DNA of 64,000 nucleotides from positions 603,060-667,059 of the forward strand of contig NZ_GL732439.1 of assembly GCF_000187465.1 (NCBI RefSeq), written 5' to 3'. The stretch is from Streptococcus infantis ATCC 700779. Lineage in GTDB: Bacteria; Bacillota; Bacilli; Lactobacillales; Streptococcaceae. Shown here in pieces: positions 8,342 to 17,048 of this stretch. How positions within the stretch are numbered: position 1 is the first letter of the stretch; each line of letters begins with the position of its first letter. The position numbers were made by a program, and so were the translations under genes. Under the pieces are notes generated by a model. The model saw only the letters and a program-made list of their open reading frames with translations, did no database searches and was not told the DNA's origin.

Positions 8342-8940
8342 TTACTGATATAGATTATTTATAGTGAATCGATGAGTTGGATCTTTCTTGCAAGTTACAC
8401 ACCCCATTCTGCCACTCCCGCGAGATACCAACCGATATGATGTGGAACTAGTATTATTCTGTGGGATTGCTTGTTGTAGTTTCTGAGTATAGATGGATTT
8501 GTAGAAGCATTTCACGAGTATTAGCCCATTCAACAAGCTTTGATTTGACGAATGGAAACGTGTCGTCCATGATCATTGACTGTCTCAAGCCCACTTCCTT
8601 GAAGTTTACATACATAAATAGCTTGACATTTACCAGGTTGTTAATCTAAAGATGCAGATAAACCAGAAGTAGTATCTTTACCAGGGCGAGGAGTTAAATT
8701 GATATTACTATTTGAACTTGATCGATAAATAACTCCTTTCGTTATTATTTTTTCAAGCCCTAAAAAGTCAACCCAACTTTGAGGATTCGGCGCAAAAGCA
8801 TACAAATTCTCCCCACCCAACAGCCCAATCGGGTCCTGATTCACAAACCGACCTGCATCAGGATCGTTGTACCTGAAGAAGTTGTAATGCAGACCCTATA
8901 TCTTGATTGGCATACTGGCGGGAATGAGGACGGCAGGAGA
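8342..8940 (-). pseudogene. Rhs core with ART-like toxin, disrupted
   Basis: From the high end: core with a frameshift near 8893 (expected LHYNFFRY), then [19 protein letters not shown] and WVDFLGL, then a toxin that begins [20 protein letters not shown]. The [17 protein letters not shown] pattern resembles the R and S-T-S motifs of ADP-ribosyltransferase folds, but this is my reading only. A TAA at 8641-8643 cuts the frame after GLSASLD, and it continues as QPGKCQAIYVCKLQGSG with a further frameshift near 8530. At least three lesions. Confidence 0.7.
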
Positions 8941-9024
8941 CGTAGACGGAATGAGTAGAAGAAATTAATAATGGTAAAGCTTATGTATAAATTAAATTTT
9001 TCAGGATATTTTATTGCTATATTT

Positions 9025-9426
9025 TTACTCAAACATATCTAAAACGTCGTTCAATAATTCAGTTCTCCATCTCTCATTTTGATGATTTGTAGAAAAGGTT
9101 TTTATGATTTCATATGCATTATCAACTTGATCACCTGATAGTTTTGATATTTTGTTAATGATGTTAAATGCTCCATGAGCAACTTCAAATTCTCCATGTA
9201 TTAACCAATCAATCGCTTTTTCAAACAGAGGTTCTGGAGGATAATTTTCTAGCGCATAAATTAATGTTCCCTTACACCTTTTAAACTCTGGTTGTTCTAT
9301 AAAATCTAAGATAATAGGGTAAATTTCATTATCCTTTTTTTCTGCTAAATCTAAGACAATGTGAAGTTTATCCCAAACTGGTAAGTTGTGTTCTTGCAGA
9401 GCTTGAATTAAAAATTTATTTGACAT
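9025..9426 (-). CDS. HEAT-repeat-like immunity protein
   Basis: 133 residues of helical pairs with the look of HEAT repeats (IYPIILDFIEQPEFKRCKGT, then LFEKAIDWLIHGEFEVAHGA). HEAT-like immunity proteins are known for several Rhs and CDI toxins. ATG after AGGAGAGCCAA. The core fragment upstream runs straight into this gene with no toxin domain left. Confidence 0.65.
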   Translation of the reverse strand: MSNKFLIQALQEHNLPVWDKLHIVLDLAEKKDNEIYPIILDFIEQPEFKRCKGTLIYALENYPPEPLFEKAIDWLIHGEFEVAHGAFNIINKISKLSGDQVDNAYEIIKTFSTNHQNERWRTELLNDVLDMFE

Positions 9427-9429
9427 TTG

Positions 9430-9760
9430 GCTCTCCTAATTTTCCCATGGTGCTGGTCAATAATTTGACGGTTGTCGTAGTAGTCGAAGCAGTTAATGCT
9501 TTGGCTGTTGGTGGCGCGAACGAGATTACCGTCCTTATCGGTCAACTCTCTCGGGATGACGATTTGGTCGCAGTGGAAGTAGTGGGTTTGCTGGCAGCTT
9601 TCTCCATCTTCGGTTGTCCAGTTTCGGACCTGTACCAAAAGTTCGTAGATGTCGGGATAGGTGTAGATATAGGTATACCTGCCGTCCGAATGGATTTCCT
9701 GTGATAGGTGGCTGTCGTCCCAAACGAATCCAGTGGCATTTTCGAGGCCGTCTGAGCTTC
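9430..9760 (-). pseudogene. Rhs core fragment
   Basis: Reads [51 protein letters not shown]. It then switches to RATNSQSINCFDYYDNRQ, which is not core and may be toxin sequence, stopping just inside the start of the HEAT-like gene. The DPIGL and DPLGL blocks are missing. Confidence 0.7.
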
Positions 9761-9780
9761 TTCGTTTTTCAGACGACCTT
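9745..9780. terminator. Inverted uptake-sequence pair
   Basis: AGGCCGTCTGA and TTCAGACGACCT face each other 11 bases apart. Imperfect hairpin between the immunity gene at 9865 and the core fragment below it; a plausible minus-strand terminator. The text after it (ACTGTTGGGATTTAACCC) belongs to the second repeat family seen at 14879 and 18228. Confidence 0.55.
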
Positions 9781-9864
9781 ACTACACTGTTGGGATTTAA
9801 CCCAGTCTATGCTTGTCAGGAGATATAATAAAGATATCAAAATATAGATAGAGTAGTAAAAGTT

Positions 9865-10332
9865 TTAATATATCTTTAGGCTCTCTTGGTAAAATTCAAA
9901 TAACTCTTTTGCATATTTTTTATAAGAAGGAATCTTAATTGCTTTCAAAAAATTTGTTAAATCTATTTCTGATTTTCTCAATAGTAAAATTTCTATAGAG
10001 TTTACAATGAGGAAAGTCTTAGCCTGACCAATTAAAATAATATCATCACTATTTTCTTCATCTTCCTCAAAGTCACAGTAATCCTCTGACAATTTTGATA
10101 TTTTTAATTTTGAGAAAACAAAAACTAATTTATCGTTTTCCATAATAAAATCTAATATTAACTCAGGTGTTAATCCTGATTTATTAATTTCATAAGCAAC
10201 AGAATTACATTCTTGTGAAATACTGTCGTCATTGTCATAAATTTTAATTTTATAATCATGTTCAGCCTTATCTAATAATCTTTTGTATTCATGAGATTGA
10301 ATTAAATTTTTGATTTCTAATCCTGTTACCAT
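9865..10332 (-). CDS. Immunity protein, unrecognised family (155 aa)
   Basis: 155 residues, acidic centre (YCDFEEDEENSDD), no signal peptide, no family recognised. ATG after AAAGGAACCAGCAC. It follows a core fragment that stops at YQPSHR about 30 bases upstream; the toxin has been deleted entirely, so the call rests on position and composition. Confidence 0.65.
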   Translation of the reverse strand: MVTGLEIKNLIQSHEYKRLLDKAEHDYKIKIYDNDDSISQECNSVAYEINKSGLTPELILDFIMENDKLVFVFSKLKISKLSEDYCDFEEDEENSDDIILIGQAKTFLIVNSIEILLLRKSEIDLTNFLKAIKIPSYKKYAKELFEFYQESLKIY

Positions 10333-10365
10333 GTGCTGGTTCCTTTCAAATTTTTTAATAATACA

Positions 10366-10600
10366 CTACCTGTGTGAGGGTTGGTATGTGCTATCCGTTA
10401 CCTTGGTTTCCTCTTTCAGACGACCCCAGCCGGTGTATTCGCTATACCACAACAGATTGCCGTCCTTATCGGTCATCTCTCTCGAGATGCCGATTTGGTC
10501 GCAGTGGAAGTAGTGGGTTTGCTGGCGGCTTTCTCCGTCTTCGGTTGTCCAATCGCGAACCTGTGCCAAGGGTTTGTGCGTACCGTACATGCCCTACGTC
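10366..10600 (-). pseudogene. Rhs core fragment without toxin
   Basis: Clean core sequence from [18 protein letters not shown] through [19 protein letters not shown] and [16 protein letters not shown], then a stop. The break is before RLQNQY, so the last 60 core residues and the whole toxin are lost and the immunity gene follows directly. The GRLKEE codons contain an uptake sequence. Confidence 0.8.
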
Positions 10601-10634
10601 AGGATTAGAAGTTTCGTGTGGGCTACGACTTGCT
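10575..10634. repeat. Inter-cassette repeat
   Basis: Good copy of the main repeat (GCCCTACGTCAGGATTAGAA, ending GGGCTACGACTTGCT). It begins where the Rhs core coding sequence ends and is followed by an uptake sequence at 10697. Confidence 0.75.
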
Positions 10635-10731
10635 ACATTATATGTATCCTTATCATTATCTGAATTGTCAGGACAACGATTTTTATATAAGAAGAAGGTC
10701 GTCTGAAAATCATTTCATACAACCATGTAAG

Positions 10732-11040
10732 TTAAAAGTTTATTGTAACTATTTTTTCATGATTATTTTCTTCCCAGTATTGTTTGTAGAAAGATGATGC
10801 ATCATGTATTAAATGATATAATTCACTATTTCTATCCTTTAGTTTATTAATATTATTAAAATTCAAAATAATTTCTTTCTCTTGAATCCAACTTAAATCT
10901 CTCATGCATTCATCTAAAGCATCTAAATTTGATCCAAAATAGCTTGGAAAATTAAGTTCTTGATTTAATGTATTTAAAAAATTTTGTTTTGTTTTTAATT
11001 TTAATAAATTTATATCTATGATTTTTTTATTGGTATTCAT
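10732..11040 (-). CDS. Barstar-family ribonuclease inhibitor
   Basis: 102 residues. NFPSYFGSNLDALDECMRDL is the barstar signature: the FPxYFGxNLDAL loop and helix that plug the active site of barnase-type RNases, with the usual acidic residue in DLSWIQ. Cytoplasmic. ATG after AGAGAGGTTGC. The toxin tail just upstream (11065-11157) ends in IQQIYVPI, which I cannot match to barnase, so the cognate enzyme is uncertain. Confidence 0.88.
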   Translation of the reverse strand: MNTNKKIIDINLLKLKTKQNFLNTLNQELNFPSYFGSNLDALDECMRDLSWIQEKEIILNFNNINKLKDRNSELYHLIHDASSFYKQYWEENNHEKIVTINF

Positions 11041-11064
11041 AATGCAACCTCTCTATGCTTCCTG

Positions 11065-11157
11065 CTAAATAGGTACATATATTTGCTGAATTGCTACGAT
11101 TTTTCCATTTTCCAAGGCAGTAGAATCCGTTATTCGGTATAGATATAGCTTGCGTAA
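11065..11157 (-). pseudogene. Toxin tail
   Basis: About 30 residues with no start: LYLYRITDSTALENGKIVAI followed by QQIYVPI and TAG. It begins right at the stop of the DUF4265 gene upstream, so all core and most toxin sequence was deleted. Expected partner of the barstar gene. Confidence 0.5.
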
Positions 11158-11158
11158 A

Positions 11159-11596
11159 TTATTGTGCCAAATACCCTGTGTCATAATCTAAATCGTCAGT
11201 TTCCACAAACTCATCTAAGAAAAGATATATATCTTCTATATCTACTTGAATTGGGATGTTTATAGCATAGAAATTTACATTAAATGCTTCATACTCACAT
11301 CCAAGATCGATTAGTTTCGTTAGTATTTTATCTTTAAATTTCTGATTTTCATTAAAGAAAATAATCCGCAATGTACTATTTTGACTATGAATTATCGTTT
11401 TATCATAGAATAAGTAATTTTCTTCCGTTTGTATTCCACTAACAATATCACCTAGAGAAATTTCTTTGCTATAAAAAGGAATATTATTTATTTTAAGATA
11501 GCCTTCTTCAGTCACTTCTGCCCAAATGCTTTCCATAGATACTGGAGGATAACCATCAATTACTTCTAGATTTAAAAAAAGCTTTTTCATTTTCAT
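11159..11596 (-). CDS. DUF4265 immunity protein
   Basis: 145 residues matching DUF4265 in order: EVIDGYPPVSMESIWAEV at the start, LKINNIPFYSKEISLGDIV, SQNSTLRIIF in the middle and LGCEYEAFNVNFYAINIP late. Common beside polymorphic toxins; mechanism unknown. Cytoplasmic. Start follows AAGGTA; a second ATG two codons later is possible. Confidence 0.85.
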   Translation of the reverse strand: MKMKKLFLNLEVIDGYPPVSMESIWAEVTEEGYLKINNIPFYSKEISLGDIVSGIQTEENYLFYDKTIIHSQNSTLRIIFFNENQKFKDKILTKLIDLGCEYEAFNVNFYAINIPIQVDIEDIYLFLDEFVETDDLDYDTGYLAQ

Positions 11597-11658
11597 TACC
11601 TTATATAACCTTGCTACCTACTGTAGGAACTTAATTTAACAACTCGCACTTTCTTAAG

Positions 11659-11977
11659 TTAAACTTTAGTAATATTCTTTAAAGAATCATATATTAATTC
11701 TTCCAAATAACTAATATTTTCATGGTAAATATTTATTTCTTAGTCTTTGAAAAAAGAATATCCTCTTGAGTCAGATATGTCAACCATTCCTTTTGAATTC
11801 TCTCGATTTATAAATAACTCTAAAACTATTTTATCATTATCATCGTATATAAGAATATTTTCCTTTAAAAGTAGACTGAATACAATTCTTAAACTAGATT
11901 GTTTTAAATAAATATCTAAATCCGCTTTAAGAATTTTACCATTTGAAGCTTAAGTTTCTCTTAATTTTGTAAACTGT
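11659..11977 (-). pseudogene. Decayed immunity gene
   Basis: One frame can be read across about 105 codons: IRIEQFTKLRET, stop, ASNGKILKADLDIYLKQSS, IVLELFINRENSKGMVDISD, a second stop (TAA, 11740-11742), then ENISYLEELIYDSLKNITKV. Composition is that of the immunity genes. No start codon remains. One of only a handful of immunity genes in the array that is clearly dead. Confidence 0.65.
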
Positions 11978-12124
11978 TCAATGCGTATTCGATGCAAGTT
12001 GATAAAGGCTAAAGCCCCCTAGCAACCTAATTGGGTCTTGGTCAGATTGGACGGGGAGTCTTTTATTGAACTTGCCGTTCATATGGAACATATCGCCTTT
12101 GCGCACGATATAGCGTTTGCTCAT
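11978..12124 (-). other. Rhs minigene: N-terminal start joined to the DPIGL block
   Basis: A 48-codon open frame starting MSKRYIVRKGDMFHMNGKFN, which looks like the beginning of an Rhs protein or its PAAR-like cap. It continues in frame as [20 protein letters not shown], a degenerate form of [19 protein letters not shown]. Everything between, normally over a thousand codons, is deleted. It stops 12 residues later. Bases 12125-12200 upstream carry another coding piece (read ADAPFFLGYNE), perhaps the end of the gene that precedes rhs. Whether it is translated is unknown. Confidence 0.55.
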
Positions 12125-12202
12125 TGTAACCGAGGAAGAATGGCGCATCGGCCAGGCTGGTTTGGTGACGGTATGGGAAAGTATGGCCTTGCCTCCCGGA
12201 AG

Positions 12203-12970
12203 TTATAAATAAAGTTGAATAGTACTTGTTATTTTTTTTTGTGTTTCGACACTAATTTCCTGGTTAAAATTTTGGATTAATTTTAAAAAATCAATAATTA
12301 AGTTGATTTGAGTAGTGTTAAATATCGTACTTTTGTTTCTTAGGGCAATATATAAAAATTCAACAACGTAACCATATAAATAAAATTTAGATAAATTAGA
12401 AAAAATATATTTTAAACAGCAAGGAGTAAAATATAATATAGCCTTATTAGTATAAGCTTGCCACTCTAGTGATTCAAGTATTGAGAGAAAATCATCGTAT
12501 GTTATCTCAATCCAAGTTTTAGTAGATAGTTGCATTATAGAAAATATATAAAAGTTATCACTATCATCAAAACTTATGATATTGTTTTTATCAACTTTGA
12601 AAACTGGAAAAGTAGTCCTAATTTTTTCCTCTAGATAATTTCGTTCTTGTATATATTTTACCTCCGTAAGAAATTTTTCAAATTCACAATATACTCCTAA
12701 GTCTTTGACAAACTTTGAAATATATTCTAAAAAATCATAAATGATATTGATTTCATCTTTGGTTAAAGATTGCAGTAAATTAAATAGTTCACTTACTTCT
12801 CCTTGGGATATATTAGAATAATAGCTAAATAATTCTATGAAACAATCATTATCTATACTAGGATTTTCTATTGAGCTTAGTAAAAGTCTATTTAAATGTA
12901 AGGCATTTTCATTTTTTTGTTTATCTGACATTTGATTTTTAATTAATAAAATTAGATTGTTTTTTTTCAT
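12203..12970 (-). CDS. Immunity protein, large (255 aa)
   Basis: 255 residues, largely helical and hydrophobic in its second half. IEITYDDFLSILESLEWQAY and AILYFTPCCLKYIF resemble DUF6714-type proteins; the gene at 37245 has a similar segment (FIFFSPEGINYLMPK). No signal peptide. The first ATG has a weak ribosome binding site; Met14 (MSDKQKNENAL) is an alternative. No toxin sequence lies between it and the ankyrin gene upstream. Confidence 0.65.
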   Translation of the reverse strand: MKKNNLILLIKNQMSDKQKNENALHLNRLLLSSIENPSIDNDCFIELFSYYSNISQGEVSELFNLLQSLTKDEINIIYDFLEYISKFVKDLGVYCEFEKFLTEVKYIQERNYLEEKIRTTFPVFKVDKNNIISFDDSDNFYIFSIMQLSTKTWIEITYDDFLSILESLEWQAYTNKAILYFTPCCLKYIFSNLSKFYLYGYVVEFLYIALRNKSTIFNTTQINLIIDFLKLIQNFNQEISVETQKKITSTIQLYL

Positions 12971-13027
12971 GTCTTACTTTCTACATTTTAAGGTATTGCA
13001 CCATTTGATTGATTTATTATCTATTTT

Positions 13028-13414
13028 TTATTTACGTTTTTTAAAATCATTTAATAGTTTTACTATCTTCTCTTTATTTTCGCTAGATGAATTAATTGCA
13101 ATTCTAACGGCATTTTCTCCAAATTCATTTTGTATATTTTTATCAGATCCATTATCAAGGAGTATTTTCACCATTTCGATATTTCCAAACATGCATGCAT
13201 AATGTAGGGGAGTATATCCTAAGTCCCCTTTAAGATCGATCAATGCCCCATTTTGAAGAAAAACAAGAGCATCATTTAAAGAATTATTTCTGGCTGCAAT
13301 ATGTAAAACTGTATCATCCATACCTCCTACTTGATTTATATCTTCAATAGTGTCACCCAAGAAATCAGGATGCGTTTCATATTTTTTTAAAATACATAAT
13401 AATTCTTTTTCCAT
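13028..13414 (-). CDS. Ankyrin-repeat immunity protein
   Basis: 128 residues with about three ankyrin repeats: DDTVLHIAARNNSLNDALVF, LGYTPLHYACMFGNIEMVKI, FGENAVRIAINSSSENKEKI. The TVLHIAA and TPLHYAC motifs are canonical. Ankyrin solenoids bind proteins and are used as immunity proteins. Its ATG overlaps the TAA of a toxin tail (TAATG), evidence that the two form a pair. Confidence 0.85.
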   Translation of the reverse strand: MEKELLCILKKYETHPDFLGDTIEDINQVGGMDDTVLHIAARNNSLNDALVFLQNGALIDLKGDLGYTPLHYACMFGNIEMVKILLDNGSDKNIQNEFGENAVRIAINSSSENKEKIVKLLNDFKKRK

Positions 13415-13915
13415 TAATAATACCTATAATTGTAAGTTGATAAATTTAATATCTGGATTTTATTTATTACTCGTGACACAATATTCTTTATGCTCTTTTT
13501 TAGATTGTTTAATCTGTTTTTACGTTCTTGTATTTTTTGAGCATGACCGTCCTGGCCGTATTCATAGGTGGTTTTGGCTTAGATTGTTACGGAATAAATA
13601 TTTCAGATGCCCCTAGCCGGTGTAGTTGCCGAACCAAACCAGATTGCCATCCTTATCGGTCATCTCGTGCGGTATACCGATTTGGTCGCAGTGGAAGTAG
13701 TGGGTTTGTTGGCCGCTTTCTTGAAGATTTCGGCTTTCATCAGTTGGTCATGCAGGTCGTAGAAATAGTTCTGCACTTCGTCGTCAGTCAGTTCGTGGTG
13801 GATCAGGTTGCCGAAGTGGTCGTAGTAATAGGTCATGCTGTTGTAGGTTTTCAGGCGGTTGTCCGGGACGGTAGGTATATTGTTGTCGGACAGGATATTG
13901 TGAGCGGGCTACGGC
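13413..13915 (-). pseudogene. Rhs core chimera with toxin tail
   Basis: High end: RLKTYNSMTYYYDHFGNLI and [20 protein letters not shown] from the YD-repeat region. At about 13725 this is fused out of frame to the [19 protein letters not shown] block, skipping core between them. The low end is a 48-residue basic toxin tail (KNRLNNLKKSIKNIVSRVIN) whose stop overlaps the ankyrin gene start. Two illegitimate joins in one remnant. Confidence 0.7.
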
Positions 13916-13931
13916 TTGTTACAAGGACTAA

Positions 13932-14603
13932 TTATTGCATAATTTGTTGTTTTAATTTTTGGTCAAAAGAATTTTCCATGAAGATCAAATCATGCTTGCT
14001 AAACAATCCATTATCATTTTCTAATACTTTTTTATCAAACAATAAAATATTCTGTATTAAAGGATCATTTAGTGGTAATTCATTCTTATTTATAATAAAA
14101 ATAGCGGTTAATGCTTTAAAACGAAAAGCCTCTGGATAAAGTGCTAAATATTTTAAAACTTCTTTGCTACCGGAATGGAAGGCCATAATGATTGGAATAT
14201 GATCTTGCTGCAAATGCTTTAATACATCTGGATAGATTTTTTTTGCATCATTCTCAGATTCAGGTAATTTAATGGTATCTCCATAAGGAAATGAGGTAAT
14301 AGGGGGAGCCTTAAAAAAATGAGCCTGCGAGATAGATGGTTGGACAAATACTAAATCATATGGATTTGACGATTTATCATAAGGAGGAACATTTTGGGAG
14401 AAAAAAACTCCCATTTCAGAATTGTATGCATATAGGTGAAGTATGACCCCCTCGAAAGTACGAGAATTGCTAAAGGATATTTCACCATAAACATATTTTC
14501 CTTTTTTAAATTTAATCCTATCTTTTAGAAAATTAGCATCAGGAATATTTAAATTATTTTTTAAATATTCAATAAGACCTTGAATAAATTCCTTACTTTT
14601 CAT
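13932..14603 (-). CDS. Immunity protein paired with PD-(D/E)XK nuclease (223 aa)
   Basis: 223 residues starting MKSKEFIQGL, ATG after AAGGACGATAATT. Family not recognised. It contains YDLVFVQPSISQAHFFKAPP and a hydrophobic middle (IPIIMAFHSGSKEVLKYL), no signal peptide. It begins 18 bases after the stop of the nuclease tip at 14621. A near-identical copy of that nuclease at 17970 is followed by the first eight codons of this gene and then an unrelated gene. Confidence 0.75.
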   Translation of the reverse strand: MKSKEFIQGLIEYLKNNLNIPDANFLKDRIKFKKGKYVYGEISFSNSRTFEGVILHLYAYNSEMGVFFSQNVPPYDKSSNPYDLVFVQPSISQAHFFKAPPITSFPYGDTIKLPESENDAKKIYPDVLKHLQQDHIPIIMAFHSGSKEVLKYLALYPEAFRFKALTAIFIINKNELPLNDPLIQNILLFDKKVLENDNGLFSKHDLIFMENSFDQKLKQQIMQ

Positions 14604-14620
14604 AATTATCGTCCTTATAA

Positions 14621-14895
14621 TCAATCTTTGAATACTAAAGTCATAAAGCGAGCAACGCCTTTGGAGGAACCCACATCCGTTTGCTTATCCTTATTTTTTG
14701 TTGAAACCATATATGCAGCCTTCGGATATTTTCCTCCAGCATTGTGCGGTTTTTTCAAATTGAATAACCCTGATCTCTTTTGACCTTTCGTTAATCGTCC
14801 TGTATTATATTTTACCTCAATAAAATAGATTTTCCCAGGCATACCTTTGTCAGTATTTTTTGGATAAAAATCATAGGGAAGGTCGTCTGAAGGTT
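14621..14895 (-). pseudogene. PD-(D/E)XK nuclease toxin tip (copy 1)
   Basis: Reads LPYDFYPKNTDKG, MPGKIYFIEVKYNTGRLTKG, then a basic half ending GVARFMTLVFKD. Asp in PYDFYP and the EVK triad fit the PD-(D/E)XK restriction-endonuclease fold. The open frame starts inside an uptake sequence (SDD is encoded by TCAGACGAC) right after a TAA, so the tip is cut off from any core exactly at a DNA uptake sequence. Methionine 14842 is the only start available. Confidence 0.75.
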
Positions 14896-14940
14896 ATTTC
14901 AGAGGACTTTGATATTTTGTTGGATCTCGACCAACCTATG
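14879..14940. repeat. Second repeat family with facing uptake sequences
   Basis: AAGGTCGTCTGAAGGTTATT followed by TCAGAGGACTTTGATATTTTG and a GGATCTCGACCAACCTA end. Near-identical copies at 18225-18297 and 21643-21712. The facing uptake sequences can form a weak hairpin. The last bases of the other two copies join the TTGCT end of the main repeat family. Confidence 0.7.
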
Positions 14941-14954
14941 ATCTAAAAAAGGTC

Positions 14955-15230
14955 TTAAAGAGGCTTGTTACCTTTAAATATATTAAATCTTGATAGATTA
15001 GCTCCTTTTGATTGAATATGTTTTATAGCTAATTCAAGTTCATTAAATTCATTAAATTCTTCTATCTCATAATCTTCAGCCTGATCCAATTTATTTTTTG
15101 GTACTGTATAGTAATATGTGCTATAAGTTCCATTATTTTTCTTAATAGCAAATACTTGATAAACAACCTCTCCATCAATTTCAATAAGTTCATCATATCC
15201 TTTTGTTTGTAAATTATTTAAATTTAACAT
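14955..15230 (-). CDS. Immunity protein, unrecognised family (91 aa)
   Basis: 91 residues with alternating Tyr/Thr strands (GTYSTYYYTVPKNKL) and an acidic helix (EFNEFNELELAIKHI). No signal peptide and no family recognised. ATG after AGGAGAATAGAT. The Rhs core upstream runs directly into it; its toxin is deleted. Confidence 0.65.
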   Translation of the reverse strand: MLNLNNLQTKGYDELIEIDGEVVYQVFAIKKNNGTYSTYYYTVPKNKLDQAEDYEIEEFNEFNELELAIKHIQSKGANLSRFNIFKGNKPL

Positions 15231-15240
15231 ATCTATTCTC

Positions 15241-15435
15241 CTATAATATCAATACGCACTTGTTTCCCATCCGTAATAATCCCCGAACCAGGTCGCCTTT
15301 ATCATCAGTCATTTCACGTGGGATGCCGATTTGGTCGCAGTGGAAGTAGTGGGTTTGTTGGCGGCTTTCAACGTCTTCAGTTGTCCAGTTGCATACCTGC
15401 GCCAAGGGTTCGTGTGTACCGCACATGCCCTACGT
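15241..15435 (-). pseudogene. Rhs core fragment without toxin
   Basis: Core from EPLAQVCNWTTEDVESRQQ through [19 protein letters not shown], then DLVRGLLRMG, an out-of-frame reading of [12 protein letters not shown] caused by missing bases near 15290. It ends in ISTAY-like text and meets the immunity gene start. The same lesion occurs in the copy at 28048-28760. Confidence 0.75.
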
Positions 15436-15470
15436 CAGGATTGGAAGTTTCGTGCGGGCTACGACTTGCT
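15411..15470. repeat. Inter-cassette repeat
   Basis: Close to consensus: CCCTACGTCAGGATTGGAAG and GTGCGGGCTACGACTTGCT. Joins an Rhs core (low side) to the stop of the immunity gene at 15479. Confidence 0.78.
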
Positions 15471-15478
15471 AACTCAAT

Positions 15479-16168
15479 CTAGTGGTCATTTTTACTATTG
15501 TTATCATTGTGTATCTCAATATTTTTTTTATGTGCGAATAATAAATCTAAAATTTGAGATATATTCTTTGAGTCAGGGAATTTTCTAGGATTTTTTATGT
15601 TTACGAAATTATCAATTTCCAAGTTTTGTAAATGACTTATTAGTAAAATTGTAGATAGTGGGTATTTATATGAGGAAGGATTTTTTAAAATATCCTCTAT
15701 TGCTAAATTACTTCCAAAATAATAATTTTTCATTGGAAACACATAATTATCGAATATGGCAATAATTATCTCATTTATTTCATTTTCGGATGTTTCTGGA
15801 TATAAAGAAATAATGCCAAAATCTTTAAAAATAGAATCAAATTTTCCAAGTTCTGAACCATGTACTTTAAAATTACTTGGTGTGTCATTTTCATCAAAAA
15901 TATCGTTTATTTCAGGATAAAATTTTGGGATAGTTGTACTTAATTCTATAAATTTTTGGTCTAGAATATTTTTCTCATTTATATAAGAAACGATAGAAAA
16001 TGAGCATAATGCCCCAATTTTTACATGCTTACCTTTTTTAAATTGGAAATTAATTTTTCCAAAAAAAATGTCATTAAAAAAGAGTGAAATAATACAATCG
16101 TGTTTTTTAAATGAAATATGGTTAGCTTCTAAATATGAGCAGAAGCTATTTAATATTTTTTTCTTCAT
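15479..16168 (-). CDS. Immunity protein, unrecognised family (229 aa)
   Basis: 229 residues. It loosely resembles the 223-residue protein at 13932-14603 in length and in its N-terminal FFGKINFQFKKGKHVKIG segment, so the two may be distant relatives. ATG overlaps the TGA of a toxin tail by four bases (ATGA), a strong sign of coupling. No signal peptide. Confidence 0.72.
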   Translation of the reverse strand: MKKKILNSFCSYLEANHISFKKHDCIISLFFNDIFFGKINFQFKKGKHVKIGALCSFSIVSYINEKNILDQKFIELSTTIPKFYPEINDIFDENDTPSNFKVHGSELGKFDSIFKDFGIISLYPETSENEINEIIIAIFDNYVFPMKNYYFGSNLAIEDILKNPSSYKYPLSTILLISHLQNLEIDNFVNIKNPRKFPDSKNISQILDLLFAHKKNIEIHNDNNSKNDH

Positions 16169-16440
16169 TTTTTATACCTCAATAAAATAAATGTTATATC
16201 ACTTCCATTGACATTAACAACTTTGCCTTTAGAAGTTAAAATAGTTCCTTCTCCTTTTCTTGATGTATTTGCATTTGTACAACGACCAGTTGGTCATACA
16301 GGTCGTAGAAATAGTTCTGCACTTCGTCGTCGGTTAGTTCGCGGTGGATGAGGTTGCCGAGGTCGTCGTAGTAGCAACTTGTGCCGTTGTAGGTTTTCAG
16401 GCGGTTGTCTTGAACGGTAGGGCTAACGAGTTATTTAATC
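16165..16440 (-). pseudogene. Rhs YD-repeat piece fused to toxin tail
   Basis: RLKTYNGTSCYYDDLGNLIH and TDDEVQNYFYDLYDQLV of the core stop at about 16285. There, out of frame, a 38-residue tail begins (TSRKGEGTILTSKGKVVNVN, ending ITFILLRYKK). Stop overlaps the immunity start. Toxin family unknown. Confidence 0.68.
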
Positions 16441-16734
16441 AAAATTATTTTCAAATCTCATAAAAAAACATCCTTTATATGTATTCAATAAAAGAATATT
16501 AGCATTATTTTCAATAATATATATTTTCTCATATAGAAAATTTGGAAAATCAGCCAATACATCTGTAACTGCACTATCTATTGCTTCATACTCATCATCT
16601 GTCAGTGGTGAATCAATATATACATAAAGAGTAAATAATTCTTCAGTCATATCAAATGCAATAAGTCTGACTTTGTTACAAATTGCCCCAAGAAAAGCTG
16701 TTTGCATACTTAAAATAATTTCTTGTTTTTTCAT
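16435..16734 (-). CDS. Immunity protein of the MQTAFLGAI type
   Basis: 99 residues beginning MKKQEIILSMQTAFLGAICN. The QTAFLGAI start, LYVYIDSPLTDDEYEAI and ADFPNF follow a pattern I know from a family of small proteins beside polymorphic toxins, though I cannot give it an accession. ATG at 16734 after GGAGAAATTAATT. It follows a 24-residue toxin tail ending VPTLPDIT. Confidence 0.7.
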   Translation of the reverse strand: MKKQEIILSMQTAFLGAICNKVRLIAFDMTEELFTLYVYIDSPLTDDEYEAIDSAVTDVLADFPNFLYEKIYIIENNANILLLNTYKGCFFMRFENNFD

Positions 16735-16762
16735 AATTAATTTCTCCAATAAAATATAGAAT

Positions 16763-16960
16763 TTAAGTTATATCAGGCAATGTAGGAACAATAAGGGCTT
16801 CTTTGGGGATGAATGAATTATTCCCCATTCTGTCGGAGTCTCATCTTTCTTGGGATGCCAATTTGGTCGCAGTGGAAGTAGTGGGTTTGTTGGCGGCTTT
16901 CACCGTCTTCGGTTGTCTAGTCGTGGACTTGCGCCAGCGGTTCGTAACTGTCGGGATCGG
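16763..16960 (-). pseudogene. Rhs core fragment and toxin tail
   Basis: Core EPLAQVHD, stop, [24 protein letters not shown]. Near 16845 it changes frame into a tail GNNSFIPKEALIVPTLPDIT that stops 29 bases before the immunity start. Both the nonsense codon and the join kill the gene. Confidence 0.68.
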
Positions 16961-16961
16961 A

Positions 16962-17048
16962 TAATTTTAAATAATTCATCAGAAGGTGACGGAAGTGAGG
17001 CTGTGCGTCGCCTTCGGGTTAGGCAATTTGACAGAGGTCGTCTGAAAA
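16962..17048. repeat. Third repeat family (about 90 bp)
   Basis: GGATAATTTTAAATAATTCA, GAAGGTGACGGAAGTGAGG, CGTCGCCTTCGGGTTAGG, GAGGTCGTCTGAAA. A copy at 40829-40918 differs at only a few positions. The end (ATTTGACAGAGGTCGTCTG) recurs alone at 44221. Always directly before the main repeat. Confidence 0.7.

Noticed and set aside
8841..9032. 63-residue minus-strand frame
   Set aside because: It is a frameshifted reading of the core LHYNFFRY region running into non-coding sequence.
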